A DNA stretch of 64,000 bases from Mycolicibacterium setense (GTDB taxonomy: Bacteria; Actinomycetota; Actinomycetes; Mycobacteriales; Mycobacteriaceae), in contig NZ_JTJW01000005.1 in assembly GCF_000805385.1 (NCBI RefSeq), forward strand, positions 1-64,000, given 5' to 3'. Made by a program: the position numbers and the translations under genes. A model generated the notes under the pieces. The model made no database searches. It saw nothing but the letters and a program-made list of their open reading frames with translations, and was not told the origin of the DNA. Positions 21,312 to 29,738 of the stretch are shown here, piece after piece. How positions within the stretch are numbered: the stretch's first letter is position 1; each line of letters opens with the position of its first letter.

Positions 21312-22054
21312 CTGAACAATCCGAACATGGTGTTGACCGGGCCCTGGGCCAGCCGCTCATATAGGTACTGGGCGAAAAGCGCTGCCAGTAACAGCTCGGG
21401 CATGGGTTGCGGCAGTGGGCTCGGGCAGTCGAGAAGGAAATCCGAGAACCAGACCCGCTGCCTGATTTCGCCCGATTTCAATGTCTGGCGTTCGATGCGT
21501 CCGATCGAGGTGCCATTGCCGTCGAAGATCGGCACCGGGTGCTCGCGCCAGGAAAAGCCCTGATGAACTTCGGTCGCGCCCAGCCAGCGGCCGTTGCTCT
21601 CCAAACCCAAGGTGTAACCGCTGGATCGGGTGAACTGTGCCACCGGAGCGGTCGTCCTGAGCCTGCCGATGTCACGACCGGCGCCATCGTGGACCTGGAT
21701 CATCTGACCTTGCCAGTCGCTGCTGCTTGTGCCGCCGAACCGGGTGAGGTGCAGCAACACCGCACCATCGGGACGCAATACGACAAACTGCACATCGGCG
21801 CTCAGGCGGGTCAGCGTCCAACTCGGCATCTCGGTTGTCGGCCGGATGACGGCGACCTGCTGGTCGTAGACATTGTCGATCGAGCAGAACACGTTGCGAT
21901 CGGTGCGGTCGGGGACGGCGCGCAGATACAGCAGCGGTTCGCCCAGCGGAAAGCCGGCCGCGGAGCGGGCATGTGGGGCGGACGGGGCCGGCTGAACGGC
22001 AATTGGTTCGATGGTCGTTATCCTCCCGGTAAAGCTCGGTTCGCTACGACACAT
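21308..22054 (-). CDS. Uncharacterised protein with scramblase/LURP-like fold features
   Basis: A 248-residue protein without signal peptide. A central region (about residues 70-200) of short beta-strands repeats the pattern VVLRPDGAVLLHLTRF, MIQVHDGAGRDIGRLR, HPVPIFDGNGTSIGRIER. This resembles the Tubby-like/phospholipid-scramblase or LURP-one fold, though the similarity is only at pattern level. The end (LLLAALFAQYLYERL) is hydrophobic. The start ATG 22054 avoids a very long low-quality extension. It is coupled to the small membrane protein gene downstream. Confidence 0.65.
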   Translation of the reverse strand: MCRSEPSFTGRITTIEPIAVQPAPSAPHARSAAGFPLGEPLLYLRAVPDRTDRNVFCSIDNVYDQQVAVIRPTTEMPSWTLTRLSADVQFVVLRPDGAVLLHLTRFGGTSSSDWQGQMIQVHDGAGRDIGRLRTTAPVAQFTRSSGYTLGLESNGRWLGATEVHQGFSWREHPVPIFDGNGTSIGRIERQTLKSGEIRQRVWFSDFLLDCPSPLPQPMPELLLAALFAQYLYERLAQGPVNTMFGLFR

Positions 22055-22153
22055 GTTATTTGCGCACGTTGCCCCGGCCGAACACCGATCCGGTGCCGGA
22101 CGATTCTGCTGCGCCGGCCGGCCGCGACTCGGCTTTAGGATCGCTGTGATCAG

Positions 22154-22900
22154 GTGATGATGAAAGGGCTCTGCGTGTACCCACCCGCCGGCTTCCCCTA
22201 CCCGGGGCCGCAGCGCAACCAGCCGCCGTACCAACCCGGCCCCGCGCAGGGCCCTTACCCGCCCCAACCTCAGTCGTACCCTCCGGCCTTCCCGCCGCCG
22301 CTGCCGACACCGCCGTGGCAGCATCCGGGTGCCGGGCCGCAGCCGCAGCCGCCCCGCGCCAACAGCTCCGCCAAGTACCTGCCGGTCGCCATCGGCGGAT
22401 TCCTTGCTGCGCTGCTGGCGATGGGTTGCTTCTTCCTGCTCATGGGTGACACCGGCGGGTACTTCAGCAACGGAGACACGGTCACCCCTACCGCCGATGC
22501 CCACATCGTGTTTGTCAAGAAGCAGCACCTCGATGGAAAACCGGCGAGTTCGGTGCGCTGCTCCGCCACTACCGATAGCGGTGAGAAACTGTCTCTGTCG
22601 GTGCCAAGCGAGGTGTTGAGCACCAGCCGTGGTGCCCGCCCGGCGAAAAGTTATAAATCGGTGGCCGAACTTCCCACCGACCGAGGCCCATTGACGGTGA
22701 CATGCACAAAGGGCGGGGCCATCGATAGCAGGCTCGACCTCGTGCTCGGCAAGCCTGACTCGTCCACCGGCCCGACGATTTTCCTGGTCGGTTACGCGAT
22801 ACTCATGATAGTTCTGGTAAGTGTGGCAATCGTCATGCGCCGCAGGTATTTTCGTCGGTATCCGCAACCACCTGGCCACGGAAACCAATGGCGGGTCTGA
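22154..22900 (+). CDS. Proline-rich membrane protein, unrecognised
   Basis: A 248-residue protein. The N-terminal 70 residues are rich in Pro, Gln and Tyr (PYQPGPAQGPYPPQPQSYPP). A membrane segment (about 76-98) follows, then a roughly 110-residue extracytoplasmic domain with two cysteines (VRCSAT, VTCTKG), a second membrane segment (about 212-232) and a basic tail. The proline-rich cytoplasmic head is common in actinobacterial membrane proteins. GTG 22154, ATG 22157 and ATG 22160 are in frame. GTG 22175 (VYPPAGFPYPG) has a better-placed AAAGGG and may be the true start. No function is assigned. Confidence 0.65.
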   Translation: MMMKGLCVYPPAGFPYPGPQRNQPPYQPGPAQGPYPPQPQSYPPAFPPPLPTPPWQHPGAGPQPQPPRANSSAKYLPVAIGGFLAALLAMGCFFLLMGDTGGYFSNGDTVTPTADAHIVFVKKQHLDGKPASSVRCSATTDSGEKLSLSVPSEVLSTSRGARPAKSYKSVAELPTDRGPLTVTCTKGGAIDSRLDLVLGKPDSSTGPTIFLVGYAILMIVLVSVAIVMRRRYFRRYPQPPGHGNQWRV

Positions 22901-23016
22901 GCGCCTGAACACCGCGACCGACCGTGTCTGTACACCGACACGCCGCACATCCCGCACCGCCGCGGTCGCTCGTGCAGGGCCGGTCACGTACCTCATCGTC
23001 GCCGACCCCACATCCC

Positions 23017-23042
23017 GGTAATTGGGGTACCGGATTACCCCA
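23017..23042 (+). promoter_or_regulatory. Inverted repeat upstream of the orphan gene at 23110
   Basis: TGGGGTA (23023-23029), a six-base spacer and TACCCCA (23036-23042) form a 20-bp inverted repeat. An overlapping alternative pairs GGTAAT (23017-23022) with ATTACC (23034-23039). It lies about 70 bases before ATG 23110 and is a candidate operator. Confidence 0.4.
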
Positions 23043-23109
23043 GCCACCCGAATCCCCGCGCTTTAGCGTTCCAGCACGGCGCACAGCGCGTCTGCGATGG
23101 GGAGGAAAA

Positions 23110-23619
23110 ATGACTGGAATCGTTACGCCGGAATCGCTTGAGACCGAAGAGATGATGAACATTCCGGTGGCCGGCACCGGCACCTTGTGCCGGGTGGTCT
23201 CAGGCTACGCGAACTTCATGGACAAGGACATCACCAATACCTATGGGGCACCGATCGGGCTCGAACCGCTGCCCGGAGACGATGTACTGCAACCACTCCC
23301 GCTCAGCGGCGACTTCTATCCAGAGGACGACGACAAGACCTGGAGAGCGTACGAGGTGCACATGGAGGTGGGGCCCACCTGGCGCAGCGTGCGGGACGTT
23401 TCGCCGATCGTCGCCGTGGCGGGGTTCTCGTTCCGGGACAATGATTCTGCGGATGCGTCCGGAACCGAAATCCGCAGCTGCACCTGGGACACGGTCGGGC
23501 TGACCGGCGATCAGAGCAACATGGAACGCATCCGCCTCAAGGTCGATGTCCGAATGTGCGGTGGCGCAGACTATTCGATCATCAAACTCGCGTATCACTT
23601 GGTGGCCGTGGGTCGATAG
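23110..23619 (+). CDS. Hypothetical protein, unrecognised
   Basis: A 169-residue acidic soluble protein with no signal peptide or membrane segment. A near-perfect ribosome site GGAGGAAAA sits directly before ATG 23110, which suggests strong translation. Visible features are a conserved-looking aromatic core (RAYEVHMEVGPTWRSVRDVSP), the acidic stretch YPEDDDKTW and two late cysteines. I do not recognise a family. It stands alone: the nearest plus-strand neighbour ends 209 bases upstream and the next gene converges. Confidence 0.7.
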   Translation: MTGIVTPESLETEEMMNIPVAGTGTLCRVVSGYANFMDKDITNTYGAPIGLEPLPGDDVLQPLPLSGDFYPEDDDKTWRAYEVHMEVGPTWRSVRDVSPIVAVAGFSFRDNDSADASGTEIRSCTWDTVGLTGDQSNMERIRLKVDVRMCGGADYSIIKLAYHLVAVGR

Positions 23620-23645
23620 GCCGGCCGCCGGCATCTGGGCACGGT

Positions 23646-23662
23646 CGTCAAATCATTTGACG
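23646..23662. promoter_or_regulatory. Perfect 17-bp palindrome, CGTCAA-N5-TTGACG type
   Basis: CGTCAAATCATTTGACG is a perfect palindrome around one central base. It has the same CGTCAA-N5-TTGACG layout as the two sites between the small HTH gene and tspO (37680-37696, 37773-37789). It lies between two convergent stop codons, so it might instead act as a small hairpin terminator (7-bp stem, TCA loop, no T-run). Confidence 0.45.
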
Positions 23663-23743
23663 GGATTCCCGGGCGGCACTCTGCCGCGAACACCCCGCTC
23701 AGCGGCGAGCGTTGGCGACCAGCTTGTCCACGATGGTGGTTGC

Positions 23744-24649
23744 TCAGATCAGCGCCTTCTTGCGGCGGATCCGCCGTCGCACATCCTTCATCAGTACGGC
23801 GTAGTTCCCGGTGCGCAGGGACTTGGGCAGGAAGCGGTTGACGAACGCGACGAACAGGAAGAGATGTTCGAAGCGCCGCCGATCCGTGTCGGTCCACTCC
23901 AGTTCCATGGCGTCGCGGAACACCGGTGCCAGGAAGCCGATGGTCAAGAACCGCAGCAGCGGCGCCAGGACCATCCGCATCGGCCAGTTGATCATCCGCA
24001 GCTCCACCAGAACCATGAGGTAATCCCGTACGAACGGGGTCATCTCGACGCGTTCGCACGCGGTGTTCCAGTAGGCGTCGAAGTCGGCCCGGGTGGCCGG
24101 CCACATCTCCTCGAGTACTTGCAACGTGGTGCCGATCGTCATGGCGCTCTGATAGAAACCCTCGGCCTGCTCCTCGGTCATCTTGCCGTACAGCAATTGG
24201 TGCGTGTCCTCGTAGAAGATGAACAGACAGGCCGCCACCCACAACTGCAGCTCACGGTTGAACGCGTTGTACTTGACGGGGCTGTCCTCGGTCGACCGGA
24301 CCTGACGGTGAGCCACGTTGACGGCCTCGCGGTAGGCGGCCCGCTCCTCGTCGGTGCCGAGGATCGCAACAGTCAGATACTGAGCGGTGGTGCGTAGCCG
24401 CTTCCACGGATGGTGCACCAAACTTCCTGATTCGACGCGGCTTTCGGCTACGCCGTAGCCGACCTCTGGCCAGCTCATCTGCATGATGACGTTGGCCGCC
24501 GCCCCGGCCGCCGACCAGAAGTCCAGCGCATCGGAGAGGTCGACGTCCTTCTTCCTGATCCACCGCGGCACCTGCTGAGTCACGGTGATGCGGGTCTCAG
24601 CGGTGGTCAGCTTCGCCTCGGCGGTCAGATCCAGGTATGTGGCGGGCAT
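23744..24649 (-). CDS. DUF2236 / MpaB-type oxygenase family protein
   Basis: A 301-residue helical protein of the DUF2236 family, related to the latex-clearing protein and MpaB group. Some members of this family bind haem and oxidise lipids or polyisoprenoids. Recognisable segments are VIMQMSWPEVGYGV, VAHRQVRSTED (a candidate haem-face His-Arg), LWVAACLFIFYEDTHQLL and GKMTEEQAEGFYQS. The absence of a signal peptide suggests a cytoplasmic or membrane-associated enzyme. It follows the Mce-associated gene by 31 bases, so it is probably the last gene of mce locus I, which would fit a lipid-modifying role. Confidence 0.82.
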   Translation of the reverse strand: MPATYLDLTAEAKLTTAETRITVTQQVPRWIRKKDVDLSDALDFWSAAGAAANVIMQMSWPEVGYGVAESRVESGSLVHHPWKRLRTTAQYLTVAILGTDEERAAYREAVNVAHRQVRSTEDSPVKYNAFNRELQLWVAACLFIFYEDTHQLLYGKMTEEQAEGFYQSAMTIGTTLQVLEEMWPATRADFDAYWNTACERVEMTPFVRDYLMVLVELRMINWPMRMVLAPLLRFLTIGFLAPVFRDAMELEWTDTDRRRFEHLFLFVAFVNRFLPKSLRTGNYAVLMKDVRRRIRRKKALI

Positions 24650-24680
24650 GGCACTCCTCCTTTGGGCGCGAAAAGTGGGC

Positions 24681-25286
24681 TTACACGGTCTGTACGTCGT
24701 CGACGATCCAGCGGTCGTCGCTGCGCACGAGCTTGACCACCATCCGGTACTTCTGGTTACTACCTTGGGGTGCAGTCACATTGGTGACATGTTGGTCGAC
24801 GAACGAGACGACGGTGGCGGTGTCGTCGTCGAGGGCATCGACGACCACATGCTCTGCCGTGGCGGTCGCGACGCCCTTGCTGGTCACCACGATGTCGCGC
24901 AGCGCCTTGACCATCTCGTCGTACTTGGCCGCGAACCCGGGGGTGGAGTTGGCGACGATGTGCTCACGGTTGGCGTCCATCTTCTGGTAGTCGAACGCGG
25001 CCATCGCCACCAGGTAATCGCGTGCCATCTGCACGGCTTCGGTGCGCCGTGCCTCGTTCTGGCGGTGGTGGTACTCGCTGATCGACAACAGCACCAGCAC
25101 CGCGGTGGCAGCGACGGCCATCAGGGCGAGCAGGCCCGCCACCAGTCGACGTTTGAGGTGACCCGCCCGTGTGGCCTCGGGCTCGGCGTCTACCTCGACC
25201 TCGAGTTCGTCGGCTTCATCGTCAGCGGGATTCTCCAACGTCAGTACGGTTTCGCCTGACTGTCCGTCATCGTCGGATTTGCTCAC
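24681..25286 (-). CDS. Mce-associated membrane protein (locus I)
   Basis: A 201-residue Mas-type protein. It has an acidic N-terminal tail (about residues 5-40), one membrane segment (about 50-72, LVAGLLALMAVAATAVLVLL), then an extracytoplasmic NTF2-like domain (YLVAMAAFDYQKMDANREHI, TSKGVATATAEHVVVDAL, WIVDDVQTV). Such proteins accompany mce operons and are thought to help assemble the transporter. GTG 25286 overlaps the mceF stop (GTGA). The longer frame from 25316 would overlap mceF by 34 bases and is less likely. Confidence 0.88.
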   Translation of the reverse strand: MSKSDDDGQSGETVLTLENPADDEADELEVEVDAEPEATRAGHLKRRLVAGLLALMAVAATAVLVLLSISEYHHRQNEARRTEAVQMARDYLVAMAAFDYQKMDANREHIVANSTPGFAAKYDEMVKALRDIVVTSKGVATATAEHVVVDALDDDTATVVSFVDQHVTNVTAPQGSNQKYRMVVKLVRSDDRWIVDDVQTV

Positions 25287-26506
25287 TGCGGGCCGCCTTT
25301 CAGGATGCTGCGCCATTTGTAGGCCAACTGGGCCAGGGTGGGGATCTTGAACGGATCGGTGACCACCTCGGGCCCGATCGGATACCCCGGCGTCTGTGAG
25401 TTCTGCAGGCCGAGATCATTGGGGCGCGGTGCGTTGACCGCGCCCCGCATGAGCATGTCCGGTGCCGGCGGGCAGTACATCACCAGGTTGGGTTCGACCG
25501 GGCTGACATCGCCGATGGCCCGCCGGTCCACGTCGTAGTTGCACACCGGTCCCTGGGTGGCGATCAACGAGAAATCAGCCCGGGTCTGGCCGGTGGCGTC
25601 GACTTTCACGATCGACGTCAAATCCTGCAGCCCCGTGGGGATCGTCGACAAACCGGTCTGCAGTGACTCGGTGCGGTCCCCGATGATCGGGGTGACGGTG
25701 GCCAGGTTGGCCAGCGTGGCGCCGAACGTGCCTTGATAGGTGTCGAGGACACGCTGAAGGGATTTCAGCGCCGCGGGCGAGCGGTCGGTCAGGTACAGGA
25801 ACGCCGGGCCGCTTCCGTCGAGCTGGTTGGCCAGCCGCGCGCCGGCGCCCATGCCGCGCACGAACGCGTCGCCCTGTCCGGCCATGGCGGTGACCAGCGC
25901 CGCGGTGCCCTCGATCAGCGGCTGCAGCTGGCCGGCCTGGTTGCGGATGCGGGTTGACATGTCCGACGCGTTGTCGATCAGCATGGCCAGGTCAGGGCCC
26001 AGCCCCTCGAAGGCGTTCGACAATTCGGTGCCGACATCCTGAACCGCCTTGGTGTCAATGCCTTTCACCAGTTGCGCGGTGTCGCCCATGATCCGGTCCA
26101 TCTGGATCGGCTGGCGGTCGGCCGGTGCGGCGATGGTATCCCCTGATGCCAGGTAGGGTCCGGCGTCGGACTGCGGCATGATGTCGACGCTCTGGATTCC
26201 CGCGGCCGTGCCCATCCCGACCGTCAGGATCGCGTCGCGCGGGATGCGCGTGTCGGGATCGATCGCCAGCCGCACCATGGCGGTACCGTCGGGAGCCAGC
26301 CACACGTCGTCGACGGTGCCGACCTGTACTCCGCGCACGGTGACGCTGGTTCCGGCGGTCAGCCCGAAGGCGTCGGCCATCGTCGCGGTCACGGTCATCG
26401 GTGCCCGGAACCCTTGCGGCCCGGCCACATAACGAATCCCGAACGGGATGACGATCGCGGCGATCACCGCGAAGATCGCCAGCTGAACCACTACCAGGCG
26501 GCTCAA
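25283..26506 (-). CDS. mceF: MCE family protein MceF (locus I)
   Basis: A 407-residue MCE protein, sixth in the locus I order. An N-terminal membrane segment (residues 4-24) precedes the MCE domain (about 35-115: VTATMADAFGLTAGTSVTVRGVQVGTV). A long helical segment (about 140-310) follows, with the family tail including VCNYDVDRRAIG and MYCPPAP. Together the six MCE proteins are thought to form a periplasmic lipid-conducting tube. The ATG overlaps the mceE stop by four bases. Confidence 0.92.
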   Translation of the reverse strand: MSRLVVVQLAIFAVIAAIVIPFGIRYVAGPQGFRAPMTVTATMADAFGLTAGTSVTVRGVQVGTVDDVWLAPDGTAMVRLAIDPDTRIPRDAILTVGMGTAAGIQSVDIMPQSDAGPYLASGDTIAAPADRQPIQMDRIMGDTAQLVKGIDTKAVQDVGTELSNAFEGLGPDLAMLIDNASDMSTRIRNQAGQLQPLIEGTAALVTAMAGQGDAFVRGMGAGARLANQLDGSGPAFLYLTDRSPAALKSLQRVLDTYQGTFGATLANLATVTPIIGDRTESLQTGLSTIPTGLQDLTSIVKVDATGQTRADFSLIATQGPVCNYDVDRRAIGDVSPVEPNLVMYCPPAPDMLMRGAVNAPRPNDLGLQNSQTPGYPIGPEVVTDPFKIPTLAQLAYKWRSILKGGPQ

Positions 26507-27573
26507 TTCAGACCTCCCGACAAGAACCCCTCCAGGGCCACGTCCCCGGTGATCGGGGTGCCGTTGACGATCAACCCTCCGGTGAGGAGTTTGTCGATGG
26601 TGCCCGGAATGTCCAGGGCGCCATCGAACATCAGGTAATCGCCGTGGACCGAGTCGCCGAACTTCTCCAGGAAGGTGTTCATCGCGGTGAGCATCCCGCC
26701 GAGCCGGTCGTTGAACGTGCCCATCATCCCGACGACGGTGCCGGCATCGGTCACCATGGCGCCCAGATCGGTCGAGGACAGCACGCTGTTGGCGGTGGCC
26801 GCCAGCGCGGTGGTCGAGGAGAACAGCGTCTGCAGCTTCGCGCGCTGCACATCGAGCATCGCCACCACCTTGGGCACCGCATCCAGGTAACCGGCCACGG
26901 TCGTCTGCTGCCGGCTGAACTGTCCGGAGATGTTGGCGGCCAGGCTCATCGCCTGATCGAATTCGCCCTGGTGTTCGGAAGCCTTGGCGGCCAGCAGCGA
27001 CATCGAGTCGATCAGCCCGCGTACCTTGTCGCCCCGTCCGGCGAATGCCTTGTCCAGTTCGGTGACGATGGTGGCCAGCTGGTCGACGCCGCTGCGGGAC
27101 AACAACGCCCCGAATGTGGCCAGCGCACTCTCGATCTGCGGCCCGAGCTCGGTGTGGCTGGGCGGGATCACGTCGCCGTCGCGCAGCGCCTGCTGAGGAG
27201 CCGGCCGCGGGCTGCTGAGCCGGACGAATGGGTTGCCCAGGGCTGACGGCAATTCCACACTGGCCACGGTTGCGGAGTCCAGACCGTCGGCGTCGGCCAG
27301 GCTCAGCTGGACCGAGGCTCCCGAGGCGGCCAGGCTCATCCCGCTGACCCGGCCCACCACCTTCTGCCCGTTGCGGACGTCGGCGCCGATGGTGATGCCG
27401 TCGGCGGTCGGCAGCACCACGGTGACGGCCATGGTGTCGGTGGGGGAGCTGCGGCCCAGCGGGAGATCCTGGATGCCCACATCAAAGAGGGTGTCGCTCA
27501 ACGCCCATCCGCTCACAGCGGCGACAACCACCACGCAGCCGGTGAACGTGCGGCGAGGAAGGGATCTACGCAT
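26503..27573 (-). CDS. mceE: MCE family protein in MceE position, no clear lipobox (locus I)
   Basis: A 356-residue MCE protein, fifth in the order, where the family normally has a lipoprotein (LprK type). The N-terminus is RRTFTGCVVVVAAVSGWALSD followed by DVGIQDLPLG, which aligns with the post-lipobox NSLPLPG segment of usual MceE proteins. No Leu-x-x-Cys lipobox precedes it; the only cysteine (Cys13) lies before the hydrophobic run. The MCE domain is about residues 45-130 and a helical region follows. It starts six bases after the mceD stop. Contrast the locus II MceE, which keeps a clear lipobox. Confidence 0.88.
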   Translation of the reverse strand: MRRSLPRRTFTGCVVVVAAVSGWALSDTLFDVGIQDLPLGRSSPTDTMAVTVVLPTADGITIGADVRNGQKVVGRVSGMSLAASGASVQLSLADADGLDSATVASVELPSALGNPFVRLSSPRPAPQQALRDGDVIPPSHTELGPQIESALATFGALLSRSGVDQLATIVTELDKAFAGRGDKVRGLIDSMSLLAAKASEHQGEFDQAMSLAANISGQFSRQQTTVAGYLDAVPKVVAMLDVQRAKLQTLFSSTTALAATANSVLSSTDLGAMVTDAGTVVGMMGTFNDRLGGMLTAMNTFLEKFGDSVHGDYLMFDGALDIPGTIDKLLTGGLIVNGTPITGDVALEGFLSGGLN

Positions 27574-27579
27574 GGCCGG

Positions 27580-28683
27580 TCACCTCGGGTACTTCGGGTT
27601 GGACGGCGGGGTGTTGCCGGTGACAGCGGACACGATGCCCAGGGGGTCCGAGCGGCTGATCGGGTACGAGATCGGGTTGGTGATCCCGGCGCCCACACAC
27701 ATCGGAAGCATGTTGCGGTCGCAGAAGTTCTGCGCGGCGGCGAACTGCGTCAGCACCGTGGACACGTTCAGCCGGATCCGGCCTCGCCGGTCGGGACCGA
27801 TGGTGTTGGACAGGTTCTGCATCATCAGCGGTACCAGGTCCATGAACTCGGCGAGCTGGGGTTGCTTGGCGGTCAGGACATCGCCGACGGCGTTGAGGTT
27901 GGCCGCGATGGTGCCGAGATCGTCGCCGTGCTGGGCGACGAAGGTGTCGACCTGGTCGAGCACCACCTTGAGATCGGCCATGGGCTGGGCGATGTCGACG
28001 TTGGCGTCGGCCCAGCTGCCACCGACCTGGCCGAGTTCGTCGACCATCTGGTCCAGCGATACCTGCCGCTGGTTGAACGCCGCCATCAGGGTGCTGAGGT
28101 TGTCGACCACCGCACCGATGTCCTCGGACCGGGCTCCGAGCACGCCGCTGGCCGCACTGAGATCACGCATTGCCGAGTTGAAAAGCCTGCCCTGGTCGCG
28201 CCATTGGTCGGCGCCGCGGGTCAGCACCGCGCCGATGTCGCCCTGCTGCGGGCCGATCGCCGAGGTCAGTGTGCTCAGGCTGCCGAGCATGCTGTCGAAG
28301 GTGATCGGGGAGTGGCTGTGATCGGCTCCGATGACGTGCCCGTCGGCCAGCGTCGGCCCCGACCCGGTGTAGGCGGGGCCGAGTTCGACACTGCGGTCAC
28401 TGATCAGCGCCGGGCTCACCACGTAGGCATCGGGTTCGGCAGGCAGTGCGATGTCGTCGGGCAGGGTCATGGTGACCCGCACCGTGGTGCCCTGCGGTGT
28501 CACCGCGGTGACTCGCCCCACCGGCACGCCGAGCACGGTGACCTTGCTGCCCGGATAGATGCCGTTGATGTAGCCGAAATCGGCGTGCACAGTGCGGGCC
28601 CGGTCGGTGCGGCCGAACACGTACCAGCCGCCGGCGGCCACACAGAGGACGACCATGAGCGCCATGGCGATCTGTCGTGTCAT
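27580..28683 (-). CDS. mceD: MCE family protein MceD (locus I)
   Basis: A 367-residue MCE protein, fourth in order. A membrane segment (residues 4-22) is followed by the MCE domain (VHADFGYINGIYPGSKVTVLGVPVGRV, about residues 33-60). A helical region with SLSTLTSAIGPQQGD follows, then the family tail FCDRNMLPMCVGAG. ATG 28683 overlaps the mceC stop (ATGA). The upstream in-frame extension has no family similarity. Confidence 0.9.
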   Translation of the reverse strand: MTRQIAMALMVVLCVAAGGWYVFGRTDRARTVHADFGYINGIYPGSKVTVLGVPVGRVTAVTPQGTTVRVTMTLPDDIALPAEPDAYVVSPALISDRSVELGPAYTGSGPTLADGHVIGADHSHSPITFDSMLGSLSTLTSAIGPQQGDIGAVLTRGADQWRDQGRLFNSAMRDLSAASGVLGARSEDIGAVVDNLSTLMAAFNQRQVSLDQMVDELGQVGGSWADANVDIAQPMADLKVVLDQVDTFVAQHGDDLGTIAANLNAVGDVLTAKQPQLAEFMDLVPLMMQNLSNTIGPDRRGRIRLNVSTVLTQFAAAQNFCDRNMLPMCVGAGITNPISYPISRSDPLGIVSAVTGNTPPSNPKYPR

Positions 28684-29738
28684 CGGCACTCCCGCTGAAC
28701 GTTGAGGAAGCACAACAGGTTGTCGGGCATCACCACGGACGGCGAATTGACGTCGGCCCAATTGCCGTTGCCGGTGGCGTTGGTGACCGCGCGGATTGCC
28801 GGCGGCATCTTCTGCAAGCTCTGCTCGATCTTGTCCACGTTGGCTTTCAGGGTTCCGGTGACTGCGGTGAGGCCGGCGATCAAGCTGCCGAAATCGGACT
28901 GCTTCTCGGTATAGATCGCGGCCAGATGCCGCATGATCGCGGTCAGATTCGTGACGATGTCGGTCAGGGCCTGGCGGCGCGCGGCCAGCGAGGACACGAT
29001 GTACTGTGCGTTGGCCGCGGTGTCGGCCAGTGAATCGGTCTGGTGGGTCAGCATTTCCGCCATCGACCGGCTGATCCGCAGGATCTCGTCGATCTTGTCG
29101 CCGTTGTCGGCGAACGCCGAGCTGGCGGCGCTGATCCCGGCCAGTGCCTGGCCGAGTTCGGTGCTGTTGCCCGGCATGGTCTCGGCCAGGGTGTTCATCA
29201 TCGCGGTCAACGGCTGCTGGTCGACGTGCTCGGCGGTGTCGGCGGCCTTGCGTCCCACCTCGTCGAGGCTGTAGGGAACGGTGGTGCGCGACAACGGGAT
29301 CACGTTGGAGTCCAGCCCGTTGATGGTCCCGGCCGGCATGACGTCGAGGAATCGCTTGCCCAGCACGGTCCGCAGCCGCACCGTGACCGTGGTGCGGTTG
29401 CCCAGCGCCTGGGCCTTGTCCAGCCGGAAGCCGACCCGTACGCGGTCACCGGCCAGCGCCACGTCTTCCACGCGACCGGCCGGAACCCCGGCGACGTATA
29501 CCGGGTCGCCGCCGGACAGTCCGCTGGCGTTGGCGAGTTCGGCGACATACGCGTTGGTCCGCACGTGATACACCGCACGGGGAATCCCGATCGAGACGGC
29601 CATGATGGCCACCAGGGTGACGGTGCCGATCATACCGAGCGCCAAGGGGATTGACGGGTTGTGCTTGCGCTGATCTTTGACGAAGAGGAAGATCACCGCG
29701 CCGACGAAGAGGTCGATCAGTTTGACGAGGAACATCAT
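28680..29738 (-). CDS. mceC: MCE family protein MceC (locus I)
   Basis: A 352-residue MCE protein, third in order. Two close hydrophobic stretches lie near the N-terminus (about residues 4-20 and 33-52). The MCE domain contains VAELANASGLSGGDPVYVAG and VAGVPAGRVEDV, with VRLRTVLGKRFLDVMPAG. The end LLCFLNVQRECR provides a paired-cysteine tail. It begins directly after the mceB TAG codon with no gap, and overlaps mceD by four bases. Confidence 0.9.
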   Translation of the reverse strand: MMFLVKLIDLFVGAVIFLFVKDQRKHNPSIPLALGMIGTVTLVAIMAVSIGIPRAVYHVRTNAYVAELANASGLSGGDPVYVAGVPAGRVEDVALAGDRVRVGFRLDKAQALGNRTTVTVRLRTVLGKRFLDVMPAGTINGLDSNVIPLSRTTVPYSLDEVGRKAADTAEHVDQQPLTAMMNTLAETMPGNSTELGQALAGISAASSAFADNGDKIDEILRISRSMAEMLTHQTDSLADTAANAQYIVSSLAARRQALTDIVTNLTAIMRHLAAIYTEKQSDFGSLIAGLTAVTGTLKANVDKIEQSLQKMPPAIRAVTNATGNGNWADVNSPSVVMPDNLLCFLNVQRECR

